In this document: in pieces, positions 19,479 to 29,459 of the stretch | Layout of the letters: each line of letters begins with the position of its first letter | How positions within the stretch are numbered: position 1 is the stretch's first letter | Assembly: GCA_947499885.1 (NCBI GenBank) | Contig: CANMQB010000004.1 | Span: forward strand, 1 to 41,815 | Length of the DNA stretch: 41,815 nt | Source of the DNA: Spartobacteria bacterium | Lineage (GTDB): Bacteria; Verrucomicrobiota; Verrucomicrobiia; Chthoniobacterales; Terrimicrobiaceae | Direction of reading: 5' to 3' | Notes under the pieces: model-generated | Seen by the model: only the letters and a program-made list of their open reading frames with translations | The model's database searches: none | What the model was told of the DNA's origin: nothing | Made by a program: the position numbers and the translations under genes

Positions 19479-20549
19479 ATGCCTCGTTCTTTTGAACCAC
19501 TGTACAACGCGGGAGGAGCGCGCTTTGGCGTGGATTCTTGTGCCCCTCAGTTTGCTGCCATGCGTGATGGAAAAATCCATCTCCGCGCTTTGACCAAGGG
19601 CCACTATCCTGGAATCCCAATGAATCCGGCACAACTTCCAGGTATCACGAGCATCGGATATTGGAGCTGCACTGGCGCGCAGAATTGGGGCACGGAATCC
19701 CACCGAAACGAGGGGCTGGAAATCACCTTTTTGGAAACGGGGTCGATGGCATTTTCGGTGGATGCGAAGAATTATGAACTTTCCCGAGGTCATTTCACAA
19801 TCACGCGTCCATGGCAACTGCACAAGCTAGGGGCTCCACACATTATGCCAGGAAAACTCCACTGGCTGATCATGGATCTCAGGGTGCGCAGGCCAAATCA
19901 GGAATGGCGTTGGCCGCGTTGGCTCTCGATGACGGATGAGGACCGCATGGAATTGAGCAAAAAACTCCGTCACAATAAGAATCCTGTGTGGGATGCCTCG
20001 CCTGCTATCAGCGAGGCCTTCCGTGACATTGGCGAATGCGTTGCACGCTGGCCGGGGCCCCAACTCGAGTCTCGCATGATTGCTCTCCTCAATCGTCTAT
20101 TTGTCGAGATTCTCGTGGTACTCGGGGCGCAATGCCCTCCTAAAAATCCACACCTGGCATCACGTCAGCGCACGGTGGAATTCTTTTTGCGAACTCTGGC
20201 GGAGAAGCCCGGCATTGCTAGAGAGCCATGGACCCTGCCACAGATGGCCAATCAGTGTGGCATGGGAATAACTGCCTTCAGCGGTTACTGCCGATCCCTC
20301 GTTAATGCCGGAGGCATCGATTACCTCAACCAGTGTCGTATTGATCACGCTGCGAAAGAAATCAGGCAAGTCCCCGAGCGCCCGATCACTGAGATCGCCT
20401 TTGGCAGCGGCTTCAACTCCAGTCAGTATTTTGCAACAGTCTTCGGCAAGCGTTTCAAGATGACGCCAAGCGCCTACAGAAGGCATCCGCAACCGATAGT
20501 CCCAGTCATCGAGAACGCTCACGAGGCAAGCTTAACGGTCGGCGAATAA
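19479..20549 (+). CDS. AraC family transcriptional regulator
   Basis: N-terminal sensing domain and C-terminal HTH (ITEIAFGSGFNSSQYFATVFGKRFKMTPSAYRR); divergent from the mutarotase operon. Confidence 0.9.
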   Translation: MPRSFEPLYNAGGARFGVDSCAPQFAAMRDGKIHLRALTKGHYPGIPMNPAQLPGITSIGYWSCTGAQNWGTESHRNEGLEITFLETGSMAFSVDAKNYELSRGHFTITRPWQLHKLGAPHIMPGKLHWLIMDLRVRRPNQEWRWPRWLSMTDEDRMELSKKLRHNKNPVWDASPAISEAFRDIGECVARWPGPQLESRMIALLNRLFVEILVVLGAQCPPKNPHLASRQRTVEFFLRTLAEKPGIAREPWTLPQMANQCGMGITAFSGYCRSLVNAGGIDYLNQCRIDHAAKEIRQVPERPITEIAFGSGFNSSQYFATVFGKRFKMTPSAYRRHPQPIVPVIENAHEASLTVGE

Positions 20550-20640
20550 GGCACTGCCCAGGACTTTGGGATGCCTTCGGTTCTGGGAGGTTTGTTGGAT
20601 TTAAGTGAACCTGACCTCAGAAAAAACACGCGGCATCATG

Positions 20641-21486
20641 TTAAGGAAGATCTGGTGTCGCTTGTTTACGGAATATTTTCGGCGAGATGCCGTAGTTTAG
20701 CTTGAATGCGTGACTGAGATGGAAGCCATCTGAAAAACCACATCGGAATGCGATGGTATCGAGTTTCTCGTTGGAGCGGATCAAAAGCCGAGCAGCTAGC
20801 TCAAGTCGCATTTTTTTGACGTAATGCATGGGGCCGCAGTCGAAAGCTAACTGGAAGAGAGAGTGAAATCTTGGCCGCGAAAGCCCTGCGATGCGACATA
20901 GCTTCTCAATCGAAATCGGGTTTTGCAGGTTTTCACGTACGAATTGCAAAACCGGCTGAAGGCGTTGCTTCGAGATCGAGTCCGGGCGCTCGTCTTTTTT
21001 GTGGGATGCTCGGCATAAGAGGTCGAGCATTTGTGCGGCCAGCGATTGGCGAGTTGCAAGAATCTTGATGTCGCCGGCTGGCGATCGGCAAAGGCGCAAG
21101 GCAGCCTCAAGCAGCAGGCTCGCACTGCGAGCGGTTTTCTTGGGAACTCGTACCGGCGTCTCGAATAATGCCAGGAAGTCCAACTGCCCCCCATACAGGA
21201 AAGTGAGATGCATCCACCGGGCGCGCATTTTTCCGCGTCGCCCGTTGAAATGACGAAATTCGACAGTGGTGTTCGGAGGGACAAAGGCGATTTCTCCCGC
21301 CACGATTTTTTGTGTTTGTTCGAGATAGGCCACTTCGTAGTGGCCTTCAAGGACCTCAACCACGATCGCGTAGGGAACTGTTTTGCGGTGCACCACACCC
21401 TTGCAATCGAGATGAAGCTCGCTGGCACTAAAAAAATCCAGACTCAAAAGTGAAGTCACCGGACTGCTATCAAGAGAAACTGACAT
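20641..21486 (-). CDS. AraC family transcriptional regulator with cupin-like N-terminus
   Basis: C-terminal HTH (LDTIAFRCGFSDGFHLSHAFKLNYGISPKIFRK). Confidence 0.9.
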   Translation of the reverse strand: MSVSLDSSPVTSLLSLDFFSASELHLDCKGVVHRKTVPYAIVVEVLEGHYEVAYLEQTQKIVAGEIAFVPPNTTVEFRHFNGRRGKMRARWMHLTFLYGGQLDFLALFETPVRVPKKTARSASLLLEAALRLCRSPAGDIKILATRQSLAAQMLDLLCRASHKKDERPDSISKQRLQPVLQFVRENLQNPISIEKLCRIAGLSRPRFHSLFQLAFDCGPMHYVKKMRLELAARLLIRSNEKLDTIAFRCGFSDGFHLSHAFKLNYGISPKIFRKQATPDLP

Positions 21487-21620
21487 GGCGAGAAGAAACG
21501 ATGAAAGGGGGCGGCTGTGAACTCAAAATGGAAAGGCAATATTTGCATGTCGTCTTTCTCAAGCATTCAAGCCAGAAACGCGAATAAGCCTTTCTTGTCA
21601 TTAAACAACTAACAAGATTA

Positions 21621-21639
21621 TTAGACATGTTTTTTAGAC
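21621..21639. promoter_or_regulatory. Direct repeat TTAGAC-N7-TTAGAC, candidate AraC-type operator
   Basis: TTAGAC at 21621-21626 and 21634-21639, in the intergenic space between the divergent AraC gene and the isomerase gene. Confidence 0.3.
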
Positions 21640-21685
21640 GCCTAAGCATGGTGTCTATTCCTGTGCTTGAGTAATTGCGTTTTCG

Positions 21686-22525
21686 ATGAGAATCGGTGGA
21701 CCAGTCACAAGAGCGGGCAGCAATCCAGACGAGTGGATTCTAGCTGCCAAGGAAAGGAACTATTCAGCTTGTGAAGTTCCATTCAATCACGAAGCCTCGC
21801 CAGACTGGATACGTGCATTCGCTGAGTTGGCATCAAAGGAAAACATCGTCATTGCAGAAGCCGGTGCTTGGTCGAACCCGATTGATCCAGATCCGGTAAA
21901 GGCTAAAAAGGCGCTACTCTTCTGCCAGCAACAATTGGCTTTAGCTGAGCAGATCGGAGCCCGCTGCTGTGTCAACATAGCCGGGTCGCGCAATCCCAAC
22001 CAATGGGATGGCCCTGATTCCGAAAATTTCAGTGAGGCCACTTTTGATCTCATCGTGGAAAGTGTCCGTAAGATTGTGGATGAGGTGAAGCCCACCAGGA
22101 CATTTTATACCTTGGAGACCATGCCTTGGATTTTTCCTTCTTCCCCGGACGAGTATCTAGCGCTGATCAAGGCCATCGACCGGCCCGCCTTTGCCGTGCA
22201 TTTGGATCCGGTAAATATGTTGAGCACACCGGCGCGGGCTTACCGTAATGCCGATTTCCTTCGTGAATGCTTTGAAAAGTTGGGGCCTTGGATCAAAAGC
22301 TGCCACGCTAAGGACATCATCCTGGAGCCCAAGCTGACCGTTCATCTCAGCGAAGCACGTCCTGGAACAGGGCTTCTCGATTACGGGGTCTTCTTAAAGG
22401 AAATCTCCAAGCTGGGTATCGATTGCCCACTGTTTCTTGAGCATTTGGCGACTGACGAGGAATACGCCGCAGGAGCGAATTACATCCGCGAAGTGGCCGC
22501 AGCCCACCATATAGAAATCCATTAA
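21686..22525 (+). CDS. Sugar phosphate isomerase/epimerase (xylose isomerase-like TIM barrel)
   Basis: FYTLETMPWIFPSSPDEYLALI, FAVHLDPVNM, KSCHAKDI, LFLEHLATDEEY. Confidence 0.85.
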   Translation: MRIGGPVTRAGSNPDEWILAAKERNYSACEVPFNHEASPDWIRAFAELASKENIVIAEAGAWSNPIDPDPVKAKKALLFCQQQLALAEQIGARCCVNIAGSRNPNQWDGPDSENFSEATFDLIVESVRKIVDEVKPTRTFYTLETMPWIFPSSPDEYLALIKAIDRPAFAVHLDPVNMLSTPARAYRNADFLRECFEKLGPWIKSCHAKDIILEPKLTVHLSEARPGTGLLDYGVFLKEISKLGIDCPLFLEHLATDEEYAAGANYIREVAAAHHIEIH

Positions 22526-22529
22526 TCCT

Positions 22530-23495
22530 ATGCGTAAAATCCTATTCACTGCTTATGAGCGGGCTGAGCTCTGCGATGTGCCAGAACCCCATGGCAACCT
22601 TGATCCGGGGAAAATCCGCTGCCGATCCGAAGTGTCGCTTGTAAGCCCCGGTACCGAGCTAAACTGGGGATTTCGAGGCAAGACATTCCCCATCCATACT
22701 GGCTACACGAATGTCTCTGTGATCGAAGAGGTGGGCGCAGAAGTCACCGATCTCAAGCCGGGTGACACCGTTTTCAGCCATGGTGCCCATGTGGAAAAAT
22801 TTGATTTTGATGCAAAAAAAGTGATCAGGGTTCCAGAGGGCCTCAAGCCAGAAGTGGCGGTTTATGCACGGCTGATGGGCATCAGCATGAGCACACTGAA
22901 TACTGCAGCGGCTCACCCGCCGTCTGTTGTTCTCGTTACGGGACTCGGACCGATTGGAAACTTGGCGGCTCAAATCTTTTGCCGATGCGGCTACAGTGTG
23001 ACTGGAGTCGAGCCGGATGCATCGCGTCGCAAAGACGCTTTGGCATGTGGACTGCAGGATGTCCGGGCCAATGCGGATGAAGCCTGTGCAGATTTAAAGG
23101 ACAAGGTGGCTCTTCATGTCGAGTGCAGTGGGCATGAGCAAGCCAGTCTCCAAGGGTGCCGCTTGGTTAGAAAACGCGGGGAAGTCGTGCTTCTCGGTGT
23201 GCCATGGAAAAGATTAACCGACCTTTACGCGCATGAAATCTTACACGAGGTTTTTCATCGCTTTGTAGTTTTAAGGAGTGGTTGGGAGTGGGAAATCCCA
23301 TTGGATCCACGCGATTTTTCATTTTACTCAATTGCCGATAATGTCGCCTGCGCGATGGAATGGCTACGTGACGGCTCCATACAAACCGAACCTCTTGGCT
23401 CGGTGTATTCTCCCGCCGATTGCCACAGGGTTTACGAGGGGCTTCTCAATAAAACCTTGTCGACATCGACAGCCCTCTTTGACTGGCGCCACTAA
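22530..23495 (+). CDS. Zinc-type alcohol dehydrogenase-like (MDR) oxidoreductase
   Basis: RSEVSLVSPGTELNWGFRG, LVTGLGPIGNLAAQIFCRCGYSVTGVE Rossmann motif. Confidence 0.82.
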   Translation: MRKILFTAYERAELCDVPEPHGNLDPGKIRCRSEVSLVSPGTELNWGFRGKTFPIHTGYTNVSVIEEVGAEVTDLKPGDTVFSHGAHVEKFDFDAKKVIRVPEGLKPEVAVYARLMGISMSTLNTAAAHPPSVVLVTGLGPIGNLAAQIFCRCGYSVTGVEPDASRRKDALACGLQDVRANADEACADLKDKVALHVECSGHEQASLQGCRLVRKRGEVVLLGVPWKRLTDLYAHEILHEVFHRFVVLRSGWEWEIPLDPRDFSFYSIADNVACAMEWLRDGSIQTEPLGSVYSPADCHRVYEGLLNKTLSTSTALFDWRH

Positions 23496-23547
23496 TCTGT
23501 CTTTTCAAAAGAACTGCCGACCAGTAGGAATTCGTGTTTTTAAACGT

Positions 23548-23561
23548 CAAGTAAATACTTG
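23548..23561. promoter_or_regulatory. Palindrome CAAGTA-AA-TACTTG upstream of the sialate O-acetylesterase-like gene
   Basis: Perfect 6-bp arms; the 10-mer GTAAATACTT recurs inverted (AAGTATTTAC) upstream of the autotransporter. Confidence 0.3.
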
Positions 23562-23629
23562 CATGATTTTATGCGCTTGATACTTCAGGGTTCCGCCTCA
23601 AATCCTCCTTCCCAGTGCCGCCAGTCCTC

Positions 23630-25132
23630 ATGAAAAGCTTACTAATTTATCTCGTTCTTTTTACAACATCCGCTTCGGCCAGTGTCACTCTGCCGCATTT
23701 GTTTTCCGACGGGGTTGTGCTTCAAAGGGAGAAGCCGGTTCTTGTGTGGGGATGGGCGGACTCAGGCGAAGAGGTGACGGTCTCCATTTCGAGTCCAGAA
23801 TATCCTGAACAATTCAAGACAACGACTGCAGACAAATCAGGAAATTGGTCGCTGTGGCTCGATCCTCTGCGACTCGGGGCGCCTGTTTCCATGCGGGTTT
23901 CTGGAAAAACGAACGTCATTAATGTGTCCGATATCCTAGTGGGAGACGTTTTCCAGATTTCTGGCCAGTCAAATGCGGCGATGTCCATGGGCAGTTGCGC
24001 TGCACGATTGCCAGAAGCAAAAGAGAACATGGCCCAAGTCACACTGCCACAGGTTCGCATTTTTGAAGTTCCTTGGGCACTTTTTAAAGACACTCCCCAG
24101 ACAGATGTGCCGGAATCCTGCAAATGGAAATCCCTCAGTCCACAAACAAATCCGGGCTTTGCCGCATTGGCTTTTTACTTCGCTCGCAGCCTCCATGAGC
24201 ATCTCGGCGTGCCAATCGGCATCGTGCGAGCTTCACATGCCGGCGGTAGGGCCGAGATCAAAATGTCCAAAGAAGCGCTCCTATCCTTTGAGGTGGGTCG
24301 CAAGTCCTATGATGCCTCGATCCAGGCTTATGAAACCGCCAAGGCAAAAAAAGAAGCAGAGAAACCGCAATCAAATACACCTGATGGACTCCCCCCGGAG
24401 CCTGTAGTCACTGGAACGGTCAATGGCGGCTATCCATCCTCCGATTGGAACGCGGCCATAGCACCAGTGATTCGTTTCACCAAGCGCGGAATCGTCTGGT
24501 ATCAAGGCGAGCATAATGCCGGAGATGGAGCCAAGTACACCGAAACGCTTGCCGTGCTCCTGCAGAGTTGGCGGGAGGCTAGCGGCGATGACAATATGCC
24601 GATCCTTCTCGTTCAACTTCCTCGTCACGAAGCAAAGGGCTGGTCAATGCTCCGCGAATCTCAACTCACAGCCCATCGCAATACACCCAACACGGGGTTT
24701 GTGGTAACGATCGATCTCGGTGAAAAAGACAATATTCACCCTGTGGATAAGAAGGAAGTAGGCGCACGACTTGCACTCGAAGCCAGGCGTCTGATTTATA
24801 ATGAAGATGCGAGCGGATGTGGCCCACTCTATCAAAATATGACCATCGAAGGAAATCAGGCCGTCATACGATTCACCAACATAGGAACCGGTCTAAAAGC
24901 AGCAGAGGGCACTTCGCTCGAGGGGTTCCAGATCGCTGATTCCAAGCGCAACTTTTTACCGGCTCAAGCTCAGATCGTAGGAAATACGATTGTCGTCCAA
25001 TCTCCTGAAATTACCCGCCCGGAGGCTGTGCGATACCTTTGGGAATCGTTTCCCCCTACGATCAGCCTTTTCAGCAACGAGGGGCTTCCGGCCTCCCCTT
25101 TCCGGACTGATGCTTGGAATGACAAACTCTAA
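23630..25132 (+). CDS. Exported sialate O-acetylesterase-like (SASA/SGNH) carbohydrate esterase
   Basis: Signal peptide MKSLLIYLVLFTTSASA, SGQSNAAMSMG, IVWYQGEHNAG, DKKEVGARLA; ATG at 23630 preferred. Confidence 0.88.
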   Translation: MKSLLIYLVLFTTSASASVTLPHLFSDGVVLQREKPVLVWGWADSGEEVTVSISSPEYPEQFKTTTADKSGNWSLWLDPLRLGAPVSMRVSGKTNVINVSDILVGDVFQISGQSNAAMSMGSCAARLPEAKENMAQVTLPQVRIFEVPWALFKDTPQTDVPESCKWKSLSPQTNPGFAALAFYFARSLHEHLGVPIGIVRASHAGGRAEIKMSKEALLSFEVGRKSYDASIQAYETAKAKKEAEKPQSNTPDGLPPEPVVTGTVNGGYPSSDWNAAIAPVIRFTKRGIVWYQGEHNAGDGAKYTETLAVLLQSWREASGDDNMPILLVQLPRHEAKGWSMLRESQLTAHRNTPNTGFVVTIDLGEKDNIHPVDKKEVGARLALEARRLIYNEDASGCGPLYQNMTIEGNQAVIRFTNIGTGLKAAEGTSLEGFQIADSKRNFLPAQAQIVGNTIVVQSPEITRPEAVRYLWESFPPTISLFSNEGLPASPFRTDAWNDKL

Positions 25133-25142
25133 AAGCAGGAGA

Positions 25143-25275
25143 TATACAAAAAATCAGCACCTCGCCTGGTGGCGGGAAGCCTGTTTTGGGATGAGGATCA
25201 TGCGGGGGGATTTACATTCTCAAGGCCGCAGGCGGGTGTTTGCAATACACTCGGCGCACTTGAGGAAATCAATTT
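25143..25275 (+). pseudogene. Decayed N-terminal remnant of a GH29 alpha-L-fucosidase
   Basis: [21 protein letters not shown], then after a frame change GIYILKAAGGCLQYTRRT-stop, matches the intact GH29 N-terminus at 41.4 kb ([39 protein letters not shown]). Confidence 0.85.
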
Positions 25276-25582
25276 AGGCATCCTGAGCGAGAGGGAAAAT
25301 GGATCACCTGATTAGGCGGCAGACGAGGAGTGGGGGAAATGGCAGATTTCTTTGGCGTCGTGGATTTCGACGTGCAGCACGGCGGCTCTGAGGTCGTTGA
25401 CACTCGTTCGCAGCCTCCTCCAGCTGATCCCCGCACGAACGCTTCAGTGGCCACGGCTACGCCCGTCGCAGCAAGCTATTTGAAAATTTCCCATAAAGGA
25501 AATTTATCTAAAAATAAAAAATAAGTATTTACATTATCGAAAAATAGGTTTTTATCGCGCCTCGAAATCCAACCTTGAAATC

Positions 25583-28500
25583 ATGAAAGTAATTACACAA
25601 ATCATCGGATGCGCGATTATCGCAGCTGCGCTTTATCTGGGAAGCAACGCACAGGCTCAAAGCACCCTGTATTGGGATAGCAATGGAGTGTCATCCGGGG
25701 CCGGAGTCTCTCCAAGCGGAACATGGGGGAGCGATTCTTTTTGGAACACAAGTGCCAATGGAACGGCTGGAACATTTTCGATTTCGCTTGATCCCGGTGC
25801 TGGCAATCCAACGAGCCGCGGAATTTTTTCAGCAGGGAACGACGCGACCAGCAGCTATGTAATCACCGTGAGCGGCACTCAGACTGCCAGTGGGCTCACA
25901 TTCAAAAATGGAACACCGACCATGACTGGTGGCACCATTTTGATGACTGCCAATTCATCGATATCAAACAACTCCACACTAGGTGGCACACTCAGAATCG
26001 CATCGGAACTTATCGGATCCACTTTGCTGGGAAACTCAACATTGAATCTCAACACTATGAACGGAACCGATGCCGTTGATTTCTTGGTAACGGGGAACAT
26101 AACGACGGATGGCAATAATCGATTGGCCCTTCGGCTCGGAGGAAATGGAACCGGTAGGATCGAAGGAGCCATTAAAAGGCACTATGGAAACATAGGAAGC
26201 GGGACGAGCTCTTGGACCGGCGTTTGGACGATTGCTGGCAATCAATCTTTGGTTGGGGATGACGGGACTGGATATACTAATTATACAGCGTTAACTCTTT
26301 CCGGAAACAATCACCTTGTGATGGGAGATAGCATCAATGATCGACAATCTTGGACGCATAGCGGTGTCACAAGCGCGAGGGCCACTCTAACAATTAACTC
26401 CAATGCAACGCTCACGGGAAGCACTCAAGTAAGTGGTAATGGTGGAACTATTTATATCAACGGGGAATATCAAAGCAAAAAACTGGTTTTAGGAGAGACC
26501 GACAATACATATGGAACCCTATCGCTCAACGGAACCCAAGCGACTTTTAATGAACTGGATTGTCGCGGTACCGGGATCAGTAAAATCGTTGGCTCGAATT
26601 CCAACTATGCCACGCTAACGATAGATAACAACATTACTGGAGTGCAAACTTTGACGTCGAACATCCAACTGGGTGGAAGCGATCCCAATCAAAACAATAT
26701 TCATGTGGTCAAAAGCGGAAGTGGCCATCTACTGATTGAAAGCATAAATAACACCTACACAGGTAATACAACAATTAAATCTGGCATTTTTGAAATCAGT
26801 TCAGACTCACGCCTTGGTAATGGTCTCTATGCGGCTTCGATCATCAACGATGGAAAAATTTTCTATAATGGAAATTTGGATCAAACCATCTCCGGATCGA
26901 TTTCAGGGAGCGGTGAGCTTGTGAAAAACAACACGAGTTCACTCATCCTAACGGGCAACAACACCTACACCGGTTTAACTTACGTAAATGGAGGTTCATT
27001 GGTAGCCTCCACAAGAAGTGTGATTGGAGATATTCATAATTATCGCACCGTCACCTTCGCTCAAGATTTCGACGGAACTTATGCTGGATCGATGAGCGCA
27101 ACCGGAGCTTTCATAAAAACGGGCACAGGGGCTCTCACATTGGCCTCTCCCAATTCCTACACCGGCGGCACTACAGTGAGCGCAGGTAGTCTCATTGGAA
27201 CAACAACTTCCGTGCAAGGAAATATCCTGAATAATGCCCTTGTGACATTCAACCAGAATTTCGATGGCACATTTACTGGATCCATGAGCGGCAATGGTTC
27301 TCTCCTCAAACTTGGAAGCGGCACCTTGACGCTTGCCACAGCCAATTCCTACAGAGGAGGCACGATTGTCACCGCCGGAGGTCTTACCGGCACAACAGAC
27401 TCCTTGCAGGGAAACATCCTTAATAACGCCTTGGTCACTTTCGACCAGAGTTTTGATGGGACATTTACTGGATTGATGACCGGCAATGGAACCCTCACCA
27501 AGTCGGGTTCTGGAAAAGTCACTATCATTAATTCTGTTCCAACGATCAGCACTACTATTTCAAAGGGTGATTTAAATGTGAACGGCGTGTTGGCGTCTCC
27601 GCTGATAACAGTCGAAAATACTGGTGCCTTGAGCGGTTCCGGTTTGATCATTGGAAATGTTATGAGCAAAGGCGTTGTCTCGCCTGGCAACTCTCCTGGA
27701 ATACTCACCGTTTTAGGTGACTACACGCAAGTTTCTGGTTCTACACTCAGGATAGAAATCGTCGATCATTCGAACTACGATAAGTTGATCGTTGGTGGAA
27801 AAGTCTCCTTGGGAGGTGGGTTGCAGGTTGTTCCTAGCCAGAGTCTCGCGGTAAAATATGGTGATCGTTTTGACATCATTCTCGCCGATCAAATTACCGG
27901 TGAATTCGAATCTATTGCCATCCAATCCGAAGCTTTTCGGGCGCAATTTGTCAATTTTGGAACGATCGGCGCTCTATTAATCACACCATCGGATCTCACT
28001 GAAATGGCAGTAACTCCGAACCAGGAGGAAGTTGCATCCGCATTAAATAACTATCGTAGAAGTGCTTGCCTGGATAGTGCCCGTGTAACTCTGGCTTTGG
28101 ATTTGCTCACTGCTGAGCAGTATTCAGCCGCTTTTGATCAAATTATGCCATCTATTTATGAAAGCTATACGGATCTCTCTGTCGAGCAGTCTTTCATTAA
28201 CATGCAAATGATCAATCAACGATTGGGTTCGGTCAGATTCGGAAGAACCGGATTTGCTTCATATGGGATAGACCAACCCATCAAATATGATCGCAATGGA
28301 CGAAGCGCCTCGGAACCATCGGATTTGAAGTCGCATGTTGAGGGATTCCAGGAAAAGGATTGGAATGTATGGGTTATGGGAACTGGAATCTTTTCAAATT
28401 CCCGAAACATGAACAGCATCCCCGACTATCGCAGCAATTCCGGAGGATTCATTGCAGGATCGGATTATGCTTTGTGTGATGAATTCACTGTAGGCCTCTA

Positions 28501-29206
28501 CTCTGGATACCAATACTCCTACACGCAATACGAGAATGACAGTTCGCTGGAAGCGAATACTCTGCTTTATGGCCTATACTCGAGTTTCGTAAAGGATGGA
28601 TATTTTGCAGATGCCGTACTTGGAGGTGGTTACACGGGGGGACAAGCCAACAGGGACATTCAGTTTGGCACACTGGATCGAACGGCAAAGTCCGACCCAA
28701 ACAATGTGTTATTTACTGCAGGGCTTAACCTTGGAAAAGATTGGAATCTCAAGAATTTCATCATTACGCCGATGGCTGGAGCGCAATATACTTATGTGGC
28801 ATGCCCTGAATTTACGGAAACTGGAGCTGAGAGTCTCGATCTCACTCTCAATCAACAAAATGTCAGCAGTCTCAGAACAACTTTGGGCGGCAGGATTGCC
28901 TATTCCTGGAAAGCCCCAATCAAGCTCTTCAGTCAAGCACTTCTCATCACGCCAGAAGTGAGAATGTTTTGGGTTCACGAATTCCTAGATGATGCGCGCA
29001 CCATGCAAGCATCCCTGAATGGATGTGAAGTTCAGTCTTTTGAGTATGTAACAAATGAGCCTATTCGAAATAGCGTTTTCGCAGGTGTGGGATTCTCAGC
29101 TCAAATCGGGGAAAATTGGAATTGCTCCGCATTCTACAATGCCGCATTTAACAGTAATAATCTGACAACAAACATTGTGAGTCTTGGATTGGGATTTTCA
29201 TTTTAG
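25583..29206 (+). CDS. Autotransporter with PATR-type beta-helix passenger and C-terminal autotransporter beta-domain
   Basis: Signal peptide MKVITQIIGCAIIAAALYLGSNAQA; repeated NNTYTG-T-V-GGSL/NSYTGGTTVSAGSL motifs; C-terminal barrel ending LGLGFSF. Confidence 0.92.
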   Translation: MKVITQIIGCAIIAAALYLGSNAQAQSTLYWDSNGVSSGAGVSPSGTWGSDSFWNTSANGTAGTFSISLDPGAGNPTSRGIFSAGNDATSSYVITVSGTQTASGLTFKNGTPTMTGGTILMTANSSISNNSTLGGTLRIASELIGSTLLGNSTLNLNTMNGTDAVDFLVTGNITTDGNNRLALRLGGNGTGRIEGAIKRHYGNIGSGTSSWTGVWTIAGNQSLVGDDGTGYTNYTALTLSGNNHLVMGDSINDRQSWTHSGVTSARATLTINSNATLTGSTQVSGNGGTIYINGEYQSKKLVLGETDNTYGTLSLNGTQATFNELDCRGTGISKIVGSNSNYATLTIDNNITGVQTLTSNIQLGGSDPNQNNIHVVKSGSGHLLIESINNTYTGNTTIKSGIFEISSDSRLGNGLYAASIINDGKIFYNGNLDQTISGSISGSGELVKNNTSSLILTGNNTYTGLTYVNGGSLVASTRSVIGDIHNYRTVTFAQDFDGTYAGSMSATGAFIKTGTGALTLASPNSYTGGTTVSAGSLIGTTTSVQGNILNNALVTFNQNFDGTFTGSMSGNGSLLKLGSGTLTLATANSYRGGTIVTAGGLTGTTDSLQGNILNNALVTFDQSFDGTFTGLMTGNGTLTKSGSGKVTIINSVPTISTTISKGDLNVNGVLASPLITVENTGALSGSGLIIGNVMSKGVVSPGNSPGILTVLGDYTQVSGSTLRIEIVDHSNYDKLIVGGKVSLGGGLQVVPSQSLAVKYGDRFDIILADQITGEFESIAIQSEAFRAQFVNFGTIGALLITPSDLTEMAVTPNQEEVASALNNYRRSACLDSARVTLALDLLTAEQYSAAFDQIMPSIYESYTDLSVEQSFINMQMINQRLGSVRFGRTGFASYGIDQPIKYDRNGRSASEPSDLKSHVEGFQEKDWNVWVMGTGIFSNSRNMNSIPDYRSNSGGFIAGSDYALCDEFTVGLYSGYQYSYTQYENDSSLEANTLLYGLYSSFVKDGYFADAVLGGGYTGGQANRDIQFGTLDRTAKSDPNNVLFTAGLNLGKDWNLKNFIITPMAGAQYTYVACPEFTETGAESLDLTLNQQNVSSLRTTLGGRIAYSWKAPIKLFSQALLITPEVRMFWVHEFLDDARTMQASLNGCEVQSFEYVTNEPIRNSVFAGVGFSAQIGENWNCSAFYNAAFNSNNLTTNIVSLGLGFSF
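26960..27535 (+). repeat. Three tandem 192-bp (64-aa) repeats inside the autotransporter passenger
   Basis: Units start at 26960, 27152 and 27344 with NTYTG/NSYTG/NSYRG and share QGNILNNALVTF-Q-FDGTFTG-M-GNG cores; units 2 and 3 are most similar. Confidence 0.85.
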
Positions 29207-29441
29207 ACTCAACTTTTAAAATCGCAAAAAATTTGGTACCTCGCCGCTTCCCGTTGGAAGCTGATCTTGGGAGGCGGCCACATCCAAAGTTTAGGATGCG
29301 AGATGCGTGAACCTAGAAAAAGCATTTGAACCACAGATGCCAGATAAGCACAGATTACCAAGGCATAGCAGAGTGCGAGGCATCCATCCTGCGGGTGCGT
29401 TGTGGTCGAGGTGTATTTGATACATAACGAATTTAATCTGT

Positions 29442-29459
29442 GAAGTATGCGGATACTTC
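29442..29459. repeat. Inverted repeat GAAGTAT-GCGG-ATACTTC
   Basis: Perfect 7-bp arms (29442-29448 and 29453-29459). Confidence 0.5.

Noticed and set aside
26960-27535. CRISPR-like array
   Set aside because: Repeats are 192 bp, contiguous and in frame within a protein; no short repeats with unique spacers were seen anywhere in the window.
29226-29300. Possible second degenerate GH29 remnant just downstream of the autotransporter (ACCTCGCC...GAAGCTGATCTTGGGAGG resembles the upstream remnant), which would make a flanking direct repeat
   Set aside because: Similarity is patchy, lengths differ and no reading frame fits; probably coincidence without an alignment score.
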